Assembly (NCBI GenBank): GCA_964412395.1
Contig: CAYPOY010000133.1
Location: forward strand, 1-12,497
Source of the DNA: CAYPOY01 sp964412395
Lineage (GTDB): Bacteria > Chloroflexota > Anaerolineae > B4-G1
Direction of reading: 5' to 3'
Length of the DNA stretch: 12,497 nucleotides
How positions within the stretch are numbered: the first letter of the stretch is position 1; every line of letters starts with the position of its first letter. Made by a program: the position numbers and the translations under genes. This document shows, piece after piece, positions 6,394 to 12,497 of this stretch. The notes under the pieces were generated by a model. That model saw only the letters and a list, made by a program, of their open reading frames with translations. It had not been told where the DNA came from and searched no databases.

Positions 6394-6430
6394 CGACTAT
6401 GGTTGCATGACCTCGAATCAAATCCAATGA
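6386..6430 (+). other. SD-like site and two mini-ORFs chained by ATGA overlaps to the peptidase start
   Basis: GAGG (6386-6389) is 9 nt before an ATG at 6399 that encodes only M-V-A. Its TGA overlaps a second ATG at 6407 (ATGA). That second reading frame encodes seven residues (M-T-S-N-Q-I-Q), and its TGA overlaps the ATG of the peptidase at 6427 (again ATGA). The peptidase ATG has no Shine-Dalgarno of its own. This could be a re-initiation relay, or a coincidence of short frames. Confidence 0.35.
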
Positions 6431-7653
6431 AAAAACCATCTCTCCCGATCTCCACCGAAAGGGAGCGCCACACGACAGCCCCATCCCCTTCTTACTCACA
6501 TCCTCTTCTCCCGCGCTTCGTGGCCTGGTGCGTGACGGCCGTCTGGCGCACTTGCGTGGATTGGCGCACCAAGTGCCCCTTCTTGACCCGCGCTACTGCC
6601 CATCTCAGCATCATCACTCTCGCTCTGACTACGATCTTCCTCAGCGGCGTAGGAATCCCGGCACCACAGGCCGTTGTAGGGAGCTCGTCCGACGCCGATG
6701 TCATGCCCTCCTTAAAGATAGCCTCGCCTACAGAACCGGAGGTAACACCGTCGCCCCTCCTGACTCTATCTACCAACCAGCCTCATTCTCTCGACGCCGA
6801 CACGATTGCCCGGTTTCCCGTCCCTCACACGATCATCCCGGAGCGGCCGCGCGCACAGGTCATTACCTACACCATCCAGCCAGGTGATAACGTCTTCGCC
6901 GTCGCTGCCCAGTTCGGCCTGGACGTGTACACGATCATCTGGAGCAACCGTGAGGCTATTAAAGATGCCCCCTGGCTTATCCAGCCGGGACTTGAACTCT
7001 TTATCCCCCCGGTAGACGGCATATATCACACCGTCCGCGCCGGGGAGACGGTGGCAAGCATCGCAGCTGACTACGAGGTAGAGCTGGCAGCTTTATATAA
7101 CGAGTGGAACGGACTTGAAGAGGGAAAACCACTGCGTGAGGGCCAGTTGCTCGTCGTGCCCGGTGGCGAGGGCGAGCGAATGTCTTTGGAACCGCCACGC
7201 CCCCAATACACTGCGGCCGGGGCCTCCCGCTATAGTTACGGGGTTTGCAGCGGCGTGACGTTTACTGGGCCTGGCGCTAACGGCTGGTTCATCCTTCCCA
7301 CCGGCAGTCCCCGCGTCTCGGGATGGTATTTCCACGACCCGCGCAATCCGACGCACATCGGGCTCGACTACGCCTGCCATCTGGGCGATCCCCTATATGC
7401 TGCGGACAACGGCGTAGTGACCATAGCAGGGTGGAACGGCGGTTACGGGGTTTTGGTCGAAGTCAACCACGGCAACGGTTTCATCACCCGCTACGGCCAC
7501 TTCAGTGACATCGTTGTGGGGTGCGGGCAGGCGGTCTATCAAGGTCAGTTACTGGGCTATTGTGGTAGCACTGGCTGGTCCTCTGGCCCCCACCTCCACT
7601 TCGAGATTCGCCACAACGGTGTGCCGCAGGATCCACAGGTCTACCTGCCATAG
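6427..7653 (+). CDS. membrane-anchored LysM-M23 peptidoglycan endopeptidase (first paralogue)
   Basis: A 408-residue cell-wall protein. A basic, Trp-rich N-terminal segment (1-56) is followed by one membrane helix (about 57-77), a Ser/Pro/Thr linker, two LysM peptidoglycan-binding domains (about 145-194, starting ITYTIQPGDN, and 198-246, starting YHTVRAGET) and a C-terminal M23 metallopeptidase domain (about 285-408). Zinc ligands fit H310 and D314 (HIGLD) and the last His of GPHLHFE (H391), with H358 a likely catalytic His. So the domain should be active, cutting peptide crosslinks outside the membrane. Four cysteines in or next to the peptidase part (C274, C317, C366, C379) are absent from its neighbour and could form disulfides. 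ATG 6427 is chosen over an in-frame TTG at 6403; neither has a good SD. It has a structured leader and a paralogue 34 nt downstream. Confidence 0.9.
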   Translation: MKKPSLPISTERERHTTAPSPSYSHPLLPRFVAWCVTAVWRTCVDWRTKCPFLTRATAHLSIITLALTTIFLSGVGIPAPQAVVGSSSDADVMPSLKIASPTEPEVTPSPLLTLSTNQPHSLDADTIARFPVPHTIIPERPRAQVITYTIQPGDNVFAVAAQFGLDVYTIIWSNREAIKDAPWLIQPGLELFIPPVDGIYHTVRAGETVASIAADYEVELAALYNEWNGLEEGKPLREGQLLVVPGGEGERMSLEPPRPQYTAAGASRYSYGVCSGVTFTGPGANGWFILPTGSPRVSGWYFHDPRNPTHIGLDYACHLGDPLYAADNGVVTIAGWNGGYGVLVEVNHGNGFITRYGHFSDIVVGCGQAVYQGQLLGYCGSTGWSSGPHLHFEIRHNGVPQDPQVYLP

Positions 7654-7687
7654 CATGGGAATTCGCGCACATCGGGCAGGAGAAACG

Positions 7688-8854
7688 ATGCCACTACTGC
7701 GGCGCAAGGCCAAGCCGCCCCATACGAAGAGAGGACATGCTACCCTCCGCCGCTGGTTCGAGGAGGGTTTTCCGCGTGCTTTCGCCTGGCTGGCGACCAC
7801 GGTTTACCGGCTGACCGGCGATTGGCATGGCTGGCTCCCGCTGTTCACACGCACCAGTGCACACCTGGCAGTCGTTATCCTGGCAATCGTAGCCATTGGG
7901 TTGAGCAACGTCAAGTGGCCAGCGCAGGCTGCTCCTACCTCACCTTTGCTTGCCCTGCCTGCCTCTGCCGGGGATGGGGGAAACGAGAGAACAGCGGAGA
8001 ACATACTGGCCAAGCTCAACGGGCAGAATGGTGGAGCGCCTCCCAGCGACAGCAGTAAGGCCATTGCCCGGCTGGCTCAACCACACACCATCGTCCCCAA
8101 ACGCCCGCGTCTGGATGTCATTACATACACTGTTCAGGCAGGTGATACCGTCCATTCCATTGCAGCCCTCTTCGACTTGCAGCCTACCACAATCAGTTGG
8201 GCAAACCCAGCCGTCGAGGACGCCCCCGACCTGCTGCGGATCGGCCAGGAAATAAACATACTGCCCATTGACGGGGCCTACCACAAGGTCACTGAGGACG
8301 ACACGCTTGAGTCCATCGCTGAAGAGTACAAGGTAGAACCCGAGGCAATTGCCACCTGTGAGTACAACCACCTGGAGCCCCCACATTACCCAATTAAGGC
8401 AGGGATGCAACTCATCGTACCAGGGGGTGAGAAACCTTACGTACCTAAAGTGGTCACCACATACACGGGAGCTGTCCCTGAAGGTGCCCGTGGCACAGGG
8501 CGGTTCTTGTGGCCCGTGTTGGGCAGTATCACGCAGGGGTACTGGTACGGTCACCGGGCGATTGACATTGGTGCACCCACCGGCAGTGCGGTACTGGCGA
8601 CTGATGGTGGCTTCGTCAGTTTCGCGGGCTGGACTGATGTAGGTTACGGCTACCTGATCGTGATTGACCACGCTAATGGCTTTGCCACTTACTACGCCCA
8701 CCTGAGCAACATTTACGTTTTCACAGGACAGGCAATAGGGCGCGGGCAGGTCATCGGCGCGGTGGGCAGCACCGGGTGGTCCACCGGTCCGCATCTGCAC
8801 TTCGAGGTACGCTATTATGGCACGCAGCAGAACCCACGGGTGTATCTGCCGTAG
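7688..8854 (+). CDS. membrane-anchored LysM-M23 peptidoglycan endopeptidase (second paralogue)
   Basis: A 388-residue paralogue of the preceding gene with the same architecture: basic/Trp-rich N-terminus, membrane helix (about 58-75), linker, LysM domains (about 144-193, ITYTVQAGDT, and 198-246) and an M23 domain (about 272-388). Zinc ligands are H289 and D293 (HRAID) and H371 of GPHLHFE, with H338 in YYAHLS. The juxtamembrane motif PHTIVPKRPR just before the first LysM matches PHTIIPERPR in the first paralogue, and the N-terminal segments align as well, so the pair arose by tandem duplication. Unlike its neighbour, the M23 domain has no cysteine. ATG 7688 is chosen because AGGAGA lies 7-8 nt upstream; the in-frame ATG at 7655 has no SD and longer in-frame starts run into the first gene. 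Its stop directly abuts the rny stop of the opposite strand. Confidence 0.9.
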   Translation: MPLLRRKAKPPHTKRGHATLRRWFEEGFPRAFAWLATTVYRLTGDWHGWLPLFTRTSAHLAVVILAIVAIGLSNVKWPAQAAPTSPLLALPASAGDGGNERTAENILAKLNGQNGGAPPSDSSKAIARLAQPHTIVPKRPRLDVITYTVQAGDTVHSIAALFDLQPTTISWANPAVEDAPDLLRIGQEINILPIDGAYHKVTEDDTLESIAEEYKVEPEAIATCEYNHLEPPHYPIKAGMQLIVPGGEKPYVPKVVTTYTGAVPEGARGTGRFLWPVLGSITQGYWYGHRAIDIGAPTGSAVLATDGGFVSFAGWTDVGYGYLIVIDHANGFATYYAHLSNIYVFTGQAIGRGQVIGAVGSTGWSTGPHLHFEVRYYGTQQNPRVYLP

Positions 8855-10387
8855 CTACTTGGCAAATTCCTCCGCTCGCACCTCTCGGATCACCGTTACC
8901 TTGATCTGCCCCGGATACTCCATGCTCTCCTCAAGCTTGCTGGCAATGTCTTTGGAGAGCCGGATGGTAGCCAGGTCATCAACCTCATCAGGCCTGACAA
9001 TAATCCGGATCTCGCGACCAGCCTGAATGGCGTAAGACTCCGCTACCCCCTTGAAGGAACTAGCAATTTCCTCCAGAGCGTGAATGCGCTTGAGGTAGAG
9101 TTCCAGACTCTCGCGGCGCGCTCCCGGCCTGGCACCAGAGATGGCGTCAGCAACCTCGACGATGACAGCCTCAATGGAATTCTGCTCCACCTCGTGGTGG
9201 TGAGACTCTATACAGTGCACCACCGCTTCCGGGACACCGTACCGCCGGCAGATTTCGGCCCCGATGCGCGCGTGTGTCCCTTCCGTCTCAAAGTCCACCG
9301 CCTTACCGATGTCGTGCAGCAACCCTCCGGCGCGGGCAACCTCGGCGTTGGCCCCAAGTTCCTCCGCGATCATTCCCGCCAGTTTGGCCGACTCAATGGC
9401 ATGAGCATGCTGATTTTGTCCGTAGCTGGTGCGGAACTTGAGTCGCCCCAGCAGCTTAATAATCTCGAGATGCAAACCAGGAACACCAGCGTCGTAGGTC
9501 GCGCGCTCGCCCTCATCGCGGACGATGCGTTCAACCTCCTTGCAGTTATCCGCAATGATCTTCTCAATGCGCGCCGGATGGATGCGCCCGTCTACCACCA
9601 ACCGCTCCATTGCCCGGCGGGCAACCTCGCGACGTATCGGATCAAAGCAAGAGATAGTGACCGCCTCAGGTGTGTCATCCACTACCACATCTACACCCGC
9701 AGCCTTCTCGAAAGCACGAATATTACGCCCACCACGGCCAATGATGCGTCCCTTCATGTCATCCGAGGGCAACGCGACCGTAGAAACTGTTAACTCGGCC
9801 ACCTGCTCACTCGCCATACGCTGGATAGCATAAGTGATGATCTCGCGGGCACGCGTATCAGCCTCCTCCTTGGCTTCAGCCTCCACCCGGCGAATCACCC
9901 GCGCCATATCCCGCCGGGCTTTCTCCTCAACGGCCTCCAAGAGCTCCTGTTTGGCTTCCTCGCGGCTCAGTTCGGCCAGTCGCTCCAGCGTCGCCATCCG
10001 TTCTTGCCGCAGTTGCTCTACCTGATTGCGCTGCTTGTCCAGGGCACTTTGGTGCTTATTAAGGACCTGTTCCCGCTGTTCCAACCGTTCCTGACGATGG
10101 TCCACCTTTTCGCGCCGCTGCTGCAAACGTTCCTCCTCCCGCCGGAGAGCCGCGCGACGCCGTTCCAGCTCCTTCTCTGCCTGGTTCCGAATCTTGAGCG
10201 CTTCGTCCTTGGCAGCCAGTATACTTTCACTGGCTTTTTTCTCCGCTTTCTCCAACAGTTGCCCGGCCCGCTGCTGTTGCTTCTTGATTCTATCCTGGAC
10301 AGCGTAACTCCGGATCAAAAAGCCCAGTCCGCATCCTACAGCCAACGCCAGAACCGCTGCTATTACTGGAATTATCCCCTCACTCAT
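8855..10387 (-). CDS. rny: ribonuclease Y
   Basis: A 510-residue endoribonuclease that initiates mRNA decay at the inner membrane. Domain order matches RNase Y: one N-terminal membrane helix (about 5-25, PVIAAVLALAVGCGLGFLI), a long charged coiled coil (about 30-195, rich in Arg/Glu/Gln), a KH RNA-binding domain with GRIIGRGGRNIRAFE (213-227), and an HD phosphohydrolase domain with HAIESAKLAG (about 329-338), catalytic LLHDIGKA (His358-Asp359) and the ESHHHEV stretch near 394-400, then the family C-terminal region to 510. Length is typical. ATG 10387 is preferred over upstream in-frame starts because GGGAG precedes it and it gives the expected N-terminus. It overlaps the end of recX by 8 nt, indicating translational coupling. 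Confidence 0.95.
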   Translation of the reverse strand: MSEGIIPVIAAVLALAVGCGLGFLIRSYAVQDRIKKQQQRAGQLLEKAEKKASESILAAKDEALKIRNQAEKELERRRAALRREEERLQQRREKVDHRQERLEQREQVLNKHQSALDKQRNQVEQLRQERMATLERLAELSREEAKQELLEAVEEKARRDMARVIRRVEAEAKEEADTRAREIITYAIQRMASEQVAELTVSTVALPSDDMKGRIIGRGGRNIRAFEKAAGVDVVVDDTPEAVTISCFDPIRREVARRAMERLVVDGRIHPARIEKIIADNCKEVERIVRDEGERATYDAGVPGLHLEIIKLLGRLKFRTSYGQNQHAHAIESAKLAGMIAEELGANAEVARAGGLLHDIGKAVDFETEGTHARIGAEICRRYGVPEAVVHCIESHHHEVEQNSIEAVIVEVADAISGARPGARRESLELYLKRIHALEEIASSFKGVAESYAIQAGREIRIIVRPDEVDDLATIRLSKDIASKLEESMEYPGQIKVTVIREVRAEEFAK

Positions 10388-11045
10388 TATCTTCTCCCTC
10401 GCTTTCGATATCAGATAAAGCCTCGCAGCGCACCGCCTCCAGCATTTCCTCAATCAGTGGCTCAATCACCGCATATGAGAAGCCTCTGCGCGCCATGTAC
10501 GCCCCCAATCTCCGGCGAAAATCACGTGGGTTGAGGTGTGCCAGCCGGCGCACACCGGCCTCTGCTGCTTTACGAGCGGCGACCTCTTCATCTAAGCCCG
10601 CCAGCGTGTCAGCGATGGTAGAGGCAGAGACCCCTTTTTCTCGCAATTCGTGGCGCAGCGCACGCACCCCTCGGGGATTGAATTGCAGCCGATTTTCCAC
10701 CCAATAGCAGGCAAACTCCCGGTCGTTCAGCAGCCCAGCCCGCGTCAGGCGCTCGATCACCACAGCGACAACCACATCCTCCACGTTTTTCTTGCGCAAA
10801 TTACGGTGTACCTCAGCCTCGCTGCGAGGACGGTATGATAGGAAGTTAAGTGCACGCTCATAGGCCTGCTCAACTTCACCCTGCTTTTGTAGTCGAGCGA
10901 TGTCATCATCGCTCAGCATCTGACCCACCCGAAGACGAGCCGCCTCTATAGCGGTCAGCCCAAAGGCGAATTGATCATCAATATAGATGTTGACACGATT
11001 CTTGTTGCGCTTCTGAAAGCGCAGCGCCGTAACCGTTCCTGCCAT
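10380..11045 (-). CDS. recX: RecX, regulator of RecA
   Basis: A 221-residue RecX-family protein; members bind RecA filaments and modulate recombinase and co-protease activity. The N-terminus MAGTVTALRFQKRNKNRVNI followed by YIDDQFAFGL is typical of the longer form. The helical RecX repeats are visible from about residue 60 (ALNFLSYRPRSEAEVHRNLR), then LTRAGLLNDREFACYWVENR with the family LNDxxFA motif and GVRALRHELREKGV, and a last repeat near 165-205. The C-terminal tail is acidic (SDIESEGEDNE). ATG 11045 is chosen over an in-frame TTG at 11063, which lies in the terminator tail; neither has a strong SD. A strong terminator ends only about 17-19 nt upstream, so expression probably depends on read-through. 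It lies downstream of recA, the usual neighbour. Confidence 0.93.
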   Translation of the reverse strand: MAGTVTALRFQKRNKNRVNIYIDDQFAFGLTAIEAARLRVGQMLSDDDIARLQKQGEVEQAYERALNFLSYRPRSEAEVHRNLRKKNVEDVVVAVVIERLTRAGLLNDREFACYWVENRLQFNPRGVRALRHELREKGVSASTIADTLAGLDEEVAARKAAEAGVRRLAHLNPRDFRRRLGAYMARRGFSYAVIEPLIEEMLEAVRCEALSDIESEGEDNE

Positions 11046-11061
11046 AATACGCCCAACGACC

Positions 11062-11101
11062 AAAAAGCAAAGCCGTGGCTTGAAAAGCCACGGCTTTGCT
11101 T
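11062..11101 (-). terminator. strong intrinsic terminator/attenuator between recA and recX
   Basis: A perfect 17-bp stem (11065-11081 with 11085-11101, 3-nt loop) is followed on the minus strand by a run of five Ts, two of which lie in the stem. It ends less than 20 nt before the recX ATG, so no promoter fits between it and recX. On the plus strand no T-run follows the stem, so it is oriented for minus-strand transcripts. In E. coli recA and recX are likewise separated by a terminator with limited read-through; the same logic is inferred here. Confidence 0.88.
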
Positions 11102-11157
11102 AGACGCGTGACCGTCAGCGTTGATCTCAGAATAGAGTCAGCGACCCTTTGCCCTGA

Positions 11158-11340
11158 CTAAGGGCAGGGTACAACCTTCTCGATCAGATACCAGGCACAA
11201 TCACCCGGTGCAATCACCTCGCTACGGTAGATGCAAATTCCCCTCGCTACACTCCCAACACTTGTCTCGAGGTACAGCCGGACGCTCACTCTGCAACCCA
11301 ACATCCATAAGTGGAGCGGCAGGCAGGAAGAGCGTTTCAT
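11158..11340 (-). pseudogene. possible small ORF or remnant of a secreted protein gene
   Basis: A 60-codon minus-strand frame whose C-terminal half (VRLYLETSVGSVARGICIY through IAPGDCAWYLIEKV) looks protein-like, with three of its cysteines in this part or close to it. There is no Shine-Dalgarno at its ATG, and an in-frame stop lies six codons upstream. An overlapping frame continues further upstream (through TCPKDETLFLPAAPLMDVG), so a single frameshift near 11300 would join the two into a longer product. I do not recognise the protein. It could equally be chance open sequence in an intergenic region. Confidence 0.22.
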
Positions 11341-11406
11341 CTTTCGGACAGGTTCTTAGCAAAGCAATCACACGCATCAGAGAAGAACTGGATTCTATCA
11401 CCCAAC

Positions 11407-11422
11407 GCTTTCATATGAAAGC
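11407..11422. repeat. 16-bp perfect palindrome in recA-recX gap
   Basis: GCTTTCATATGAAAGC is perfectly self-complementary over 16 bp, with no spacer. It lies about 70 nt beyond the recA stop. The shape suits a dimeric regulator's operator, but no promoter is clearly associated with it. It does not match the SOS-box forms I know (CTGT-N8-ACAG type or GAAC-N4-GTTC type). Confidence 0.5.
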
Positions 11423-11490
11423 ACCGGTATTTTGAAATCAACCCGTGGCTAATTCCAGCCAGTAAAACAGATTTTAGAATATCGGATCAA

Positions 11491-12497
11491 TTAATCAGCC
11501 TCGCCTGCCTCCTCAATGACTGACGCGGCAACAGGCTTGATGGCCTCTTCCGGAGCCATTCCCTCCCGGATGGCAATCTCGATTTGACCGGCGATGTCGG
11601 GGTGCTCGCGCAGGAATTGCTTGGCGTTCTCACGTCCCTGCGCCAGGCTCTCTCCCTCACGATAGTAGTACGAACCCCGCTTCTCTATCACCCCTAGCTC
11701 CACCGCCATGTCCAGCGAGTCCCCCGCCCTGCTGATCCCCTCGCTGTACACGATGTCGAACTCCGCCACCCGAAACGGCGGCGCTACCTTGTTCTTCGTC
11801 ACCCGCACCCGCGTCCGGTTCCCGATCACCTCTCCCTTGTCCTTGATGGCGGCGATGCGCCGGATGTCCAACCGCACCGAGGCGTAGAACTTGAGTGCCC
11901 GCCCCCCGGAAGTGGTCACCGGACTGCCGAACATCACTCCGATCTTCTCCCGCAACTGGTTGGTGAAGATCAGCGCCGTGTTTGACTGCTTGATGGCCCC
12001 GCTCAACTTGCGCAGCGCCTGGCTCATCAGCCGGGCCTGGAGGCCGGGGTGAGAATCCCCCATCTCCCCCTCGATCTCGGCGCGGGGCACCAGCGCGGCC
12101 ACCGAGTCCACCACGATGATGTCCACCGCACCGGAGCGGATGAGAGTCTCGGCGATCTCCAGTGCCTGCTCGCCGGTATCGGGCTGGGAAATGAGCAGGT
12201 TGTCCACGTCCACGCCGCACTTTCGCATGTAGGCCGGGTCAATGGCATGTTCCATGTCAATGTAGGCGGCGACGCCGTCGCGTTTCTGGGCCTCGGCGAC
12301 GATGTGCTGGGCAAGAGTGGTCTTGCCCGCGCCGTCCGGCCCGTAGATTTCGGTGACGCGGCCACGGGGGATGCCGCCGACGCCGAGGGCGCGGTCGAGG
12401 GCCAGTGAGCCGGTGGGGATGACCTCGATCTGCATGTGGGGTGCCTCCCCCAGGCGCATCACAGTGCCCTCGCCAAAGCGCTTGGTCAGGTTCGCCA
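11491..12497 (-). CDS. recA: RecA recombinase (5' end outside window)
   Basis: The DNA-dependent ATPase that forms filaments on single-stranded DNA, drives strand exchange and triggers the SOS response. The frame stays open to the window edge: ANLTKRFGEGTV precedes MRLGEAP, matching the RecA N-terminal region, so the GTG at 12462 is internal and roughly the first 20-30 residues are missing. Visible motifs are the Walker A loop GPDGAGKTT (canonical GPESSGKTT), IDMEHAIDP, the Walker B stretch VDIIVVDSVAALVP, L1 (EIEGEMGDSHPGLQARLMSQ), L2 (FTNQLREKIGVMFGSPVTTS) and GGRALKFYASVRLDIRR. The C-terminus is short and mildly acidic (EEAGEAD). A 390-nt gap and a strong terminator separate it from recX and rny. 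The promoter and any SOS operator are outside this window. Confidence 0.97.
   Translation of the reverse strand, partial: ANLTKRFGEGTVMRLGEAPHMQIEVIPTGSLALDRALGVGGIPRGRVTEIYGPDGAGKTTLAQHIVAEAQKRDGVAAYIDMEHAIDPAYMRKCGVDVDNLLISQPDTGEQALEIAETLIRSGAVDIIVVDSVAALVPRAEIEGEMGDSHPGLQARLMSQALRKLSGAIKQSNTALIFTNQLREKIGVMFGSPVTTSGGRALKFYASVRLDIRRIAAIKDKGEVIGNRTRVRVTKNKVAPPFRVAEFDIVYSEGISRAGDSLDMAVELGVIEKRGSYYYREGESLAQGRENAKQFLREHPDIAGQIEIAIREGMAPEEAIKPVAASVIEEAGEAD

Larger units (their letters stand above)
11102..11490. other. recA-recX intergenic region of about 390 bp
   Basis: No confident gene is present. The region holds a 16-bp palindrome (11407-11422), a possible small or decayed ORF (11158-11340, minus), a short GC hairpin with TGCCCT pairing AGGGCA (11150-11166), and a 7-bp direct repeat GTCAGCG (11113-11119 and about 11138-11144). 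Base composition is less GC-rich than the flanking genes. No tRNA or known RNA class was recognised and no clear promoter was found. Confidence 0.6.

Noticed and set aside
7505..7687. Upstream extension of the second peptidase into the first gene
   Set aside because: The extra residues come from another frame of the first peptidase. The ATG at 7688 has an SD and gives an N-terminus that aligns with its paralogue.
11147..11169. Second terminator in the recA-recX gap
   Set aside because: The hairpin is short with two G-T pairs and no T-run follows on either strand.
12460..12462. GTG at 12462 as the recA start
   Set aside because: The frame continues to the window edge with residues matching the RecA N-terminal region, so the true start is outside the window.

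Overview
This window looks like chromosomal housekeeping DNA from a bacterium of the Chloroflexota (Anaerolineae-like). That assignment is an inference. It rests on the ATP-grasp CoA-ligase variant at the left edge, the paired membrane-anchored LysM-M23 peptidases, the MetRS type (four-cysteine zinc knuckle, HxGN and KxSxS signatures) and the recA-recX-rny order. No phage, transposon, CRISPR, rRNA or tRNA is visible. Coding density is high and most genes lie on the minus strand.

Layout: (1) 1-847, minus: N-terminal 282 codons of a SucC-family ATP-grasp CoA ligase, cut by the window edge. (2) 848-1060: spacer with a 7-nt tandem repeat and a terminator. (3) 1061-3564, minus: metG, then a small lipoprotein gene with its own near-consensus promoter whose -35 overlaps the metG stop. 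(4) 3614-5437, minus: yceD (DUF177) and the principal sigma factor in one operon, driven by a TTGACT-17-TATAAT promoter and closed by a 9-bp-stem terminator. (5) 5641-6237, plus: rdgB, divergent from yceD. (6) 6238-6426, plus: a promoter and a structured leader. (7) 6427-8854, plus: two tandem paralogous peptidoglycan peptidases, each with one membrane anchor, two LysM domains and an M23 domain. (8) 8855-12497, minus: recA (5' end outside the window), a 390-bp gap, a strong terminator, recX, and rny overlapping recX by 8 nt.

The most interesting item is the leader at 6284-6430. A perfect 9-bp stem (6284-6292 with 6360-6368) closes an 85-nt element. The 3' strand of that stem can instead pair with GGCTAG at 6388-6393, which covers the only Shine-Dalgarno-like sequence. 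From that ribosome-binding site two mini-ORFs (3 and 7 codons) lead to the peptidase start through two successive ATGA overlaps. This has the form of a translational riboswitch or other RNA switch controlling cell-wall hydrolases; I do not recognise it as a known class. Also notable are a 17-bp-stem terminator only 19 nt upstream of the recX start, and the unexplained recA-recX gap with a 16-bp palindrome and a possible gene remnant.
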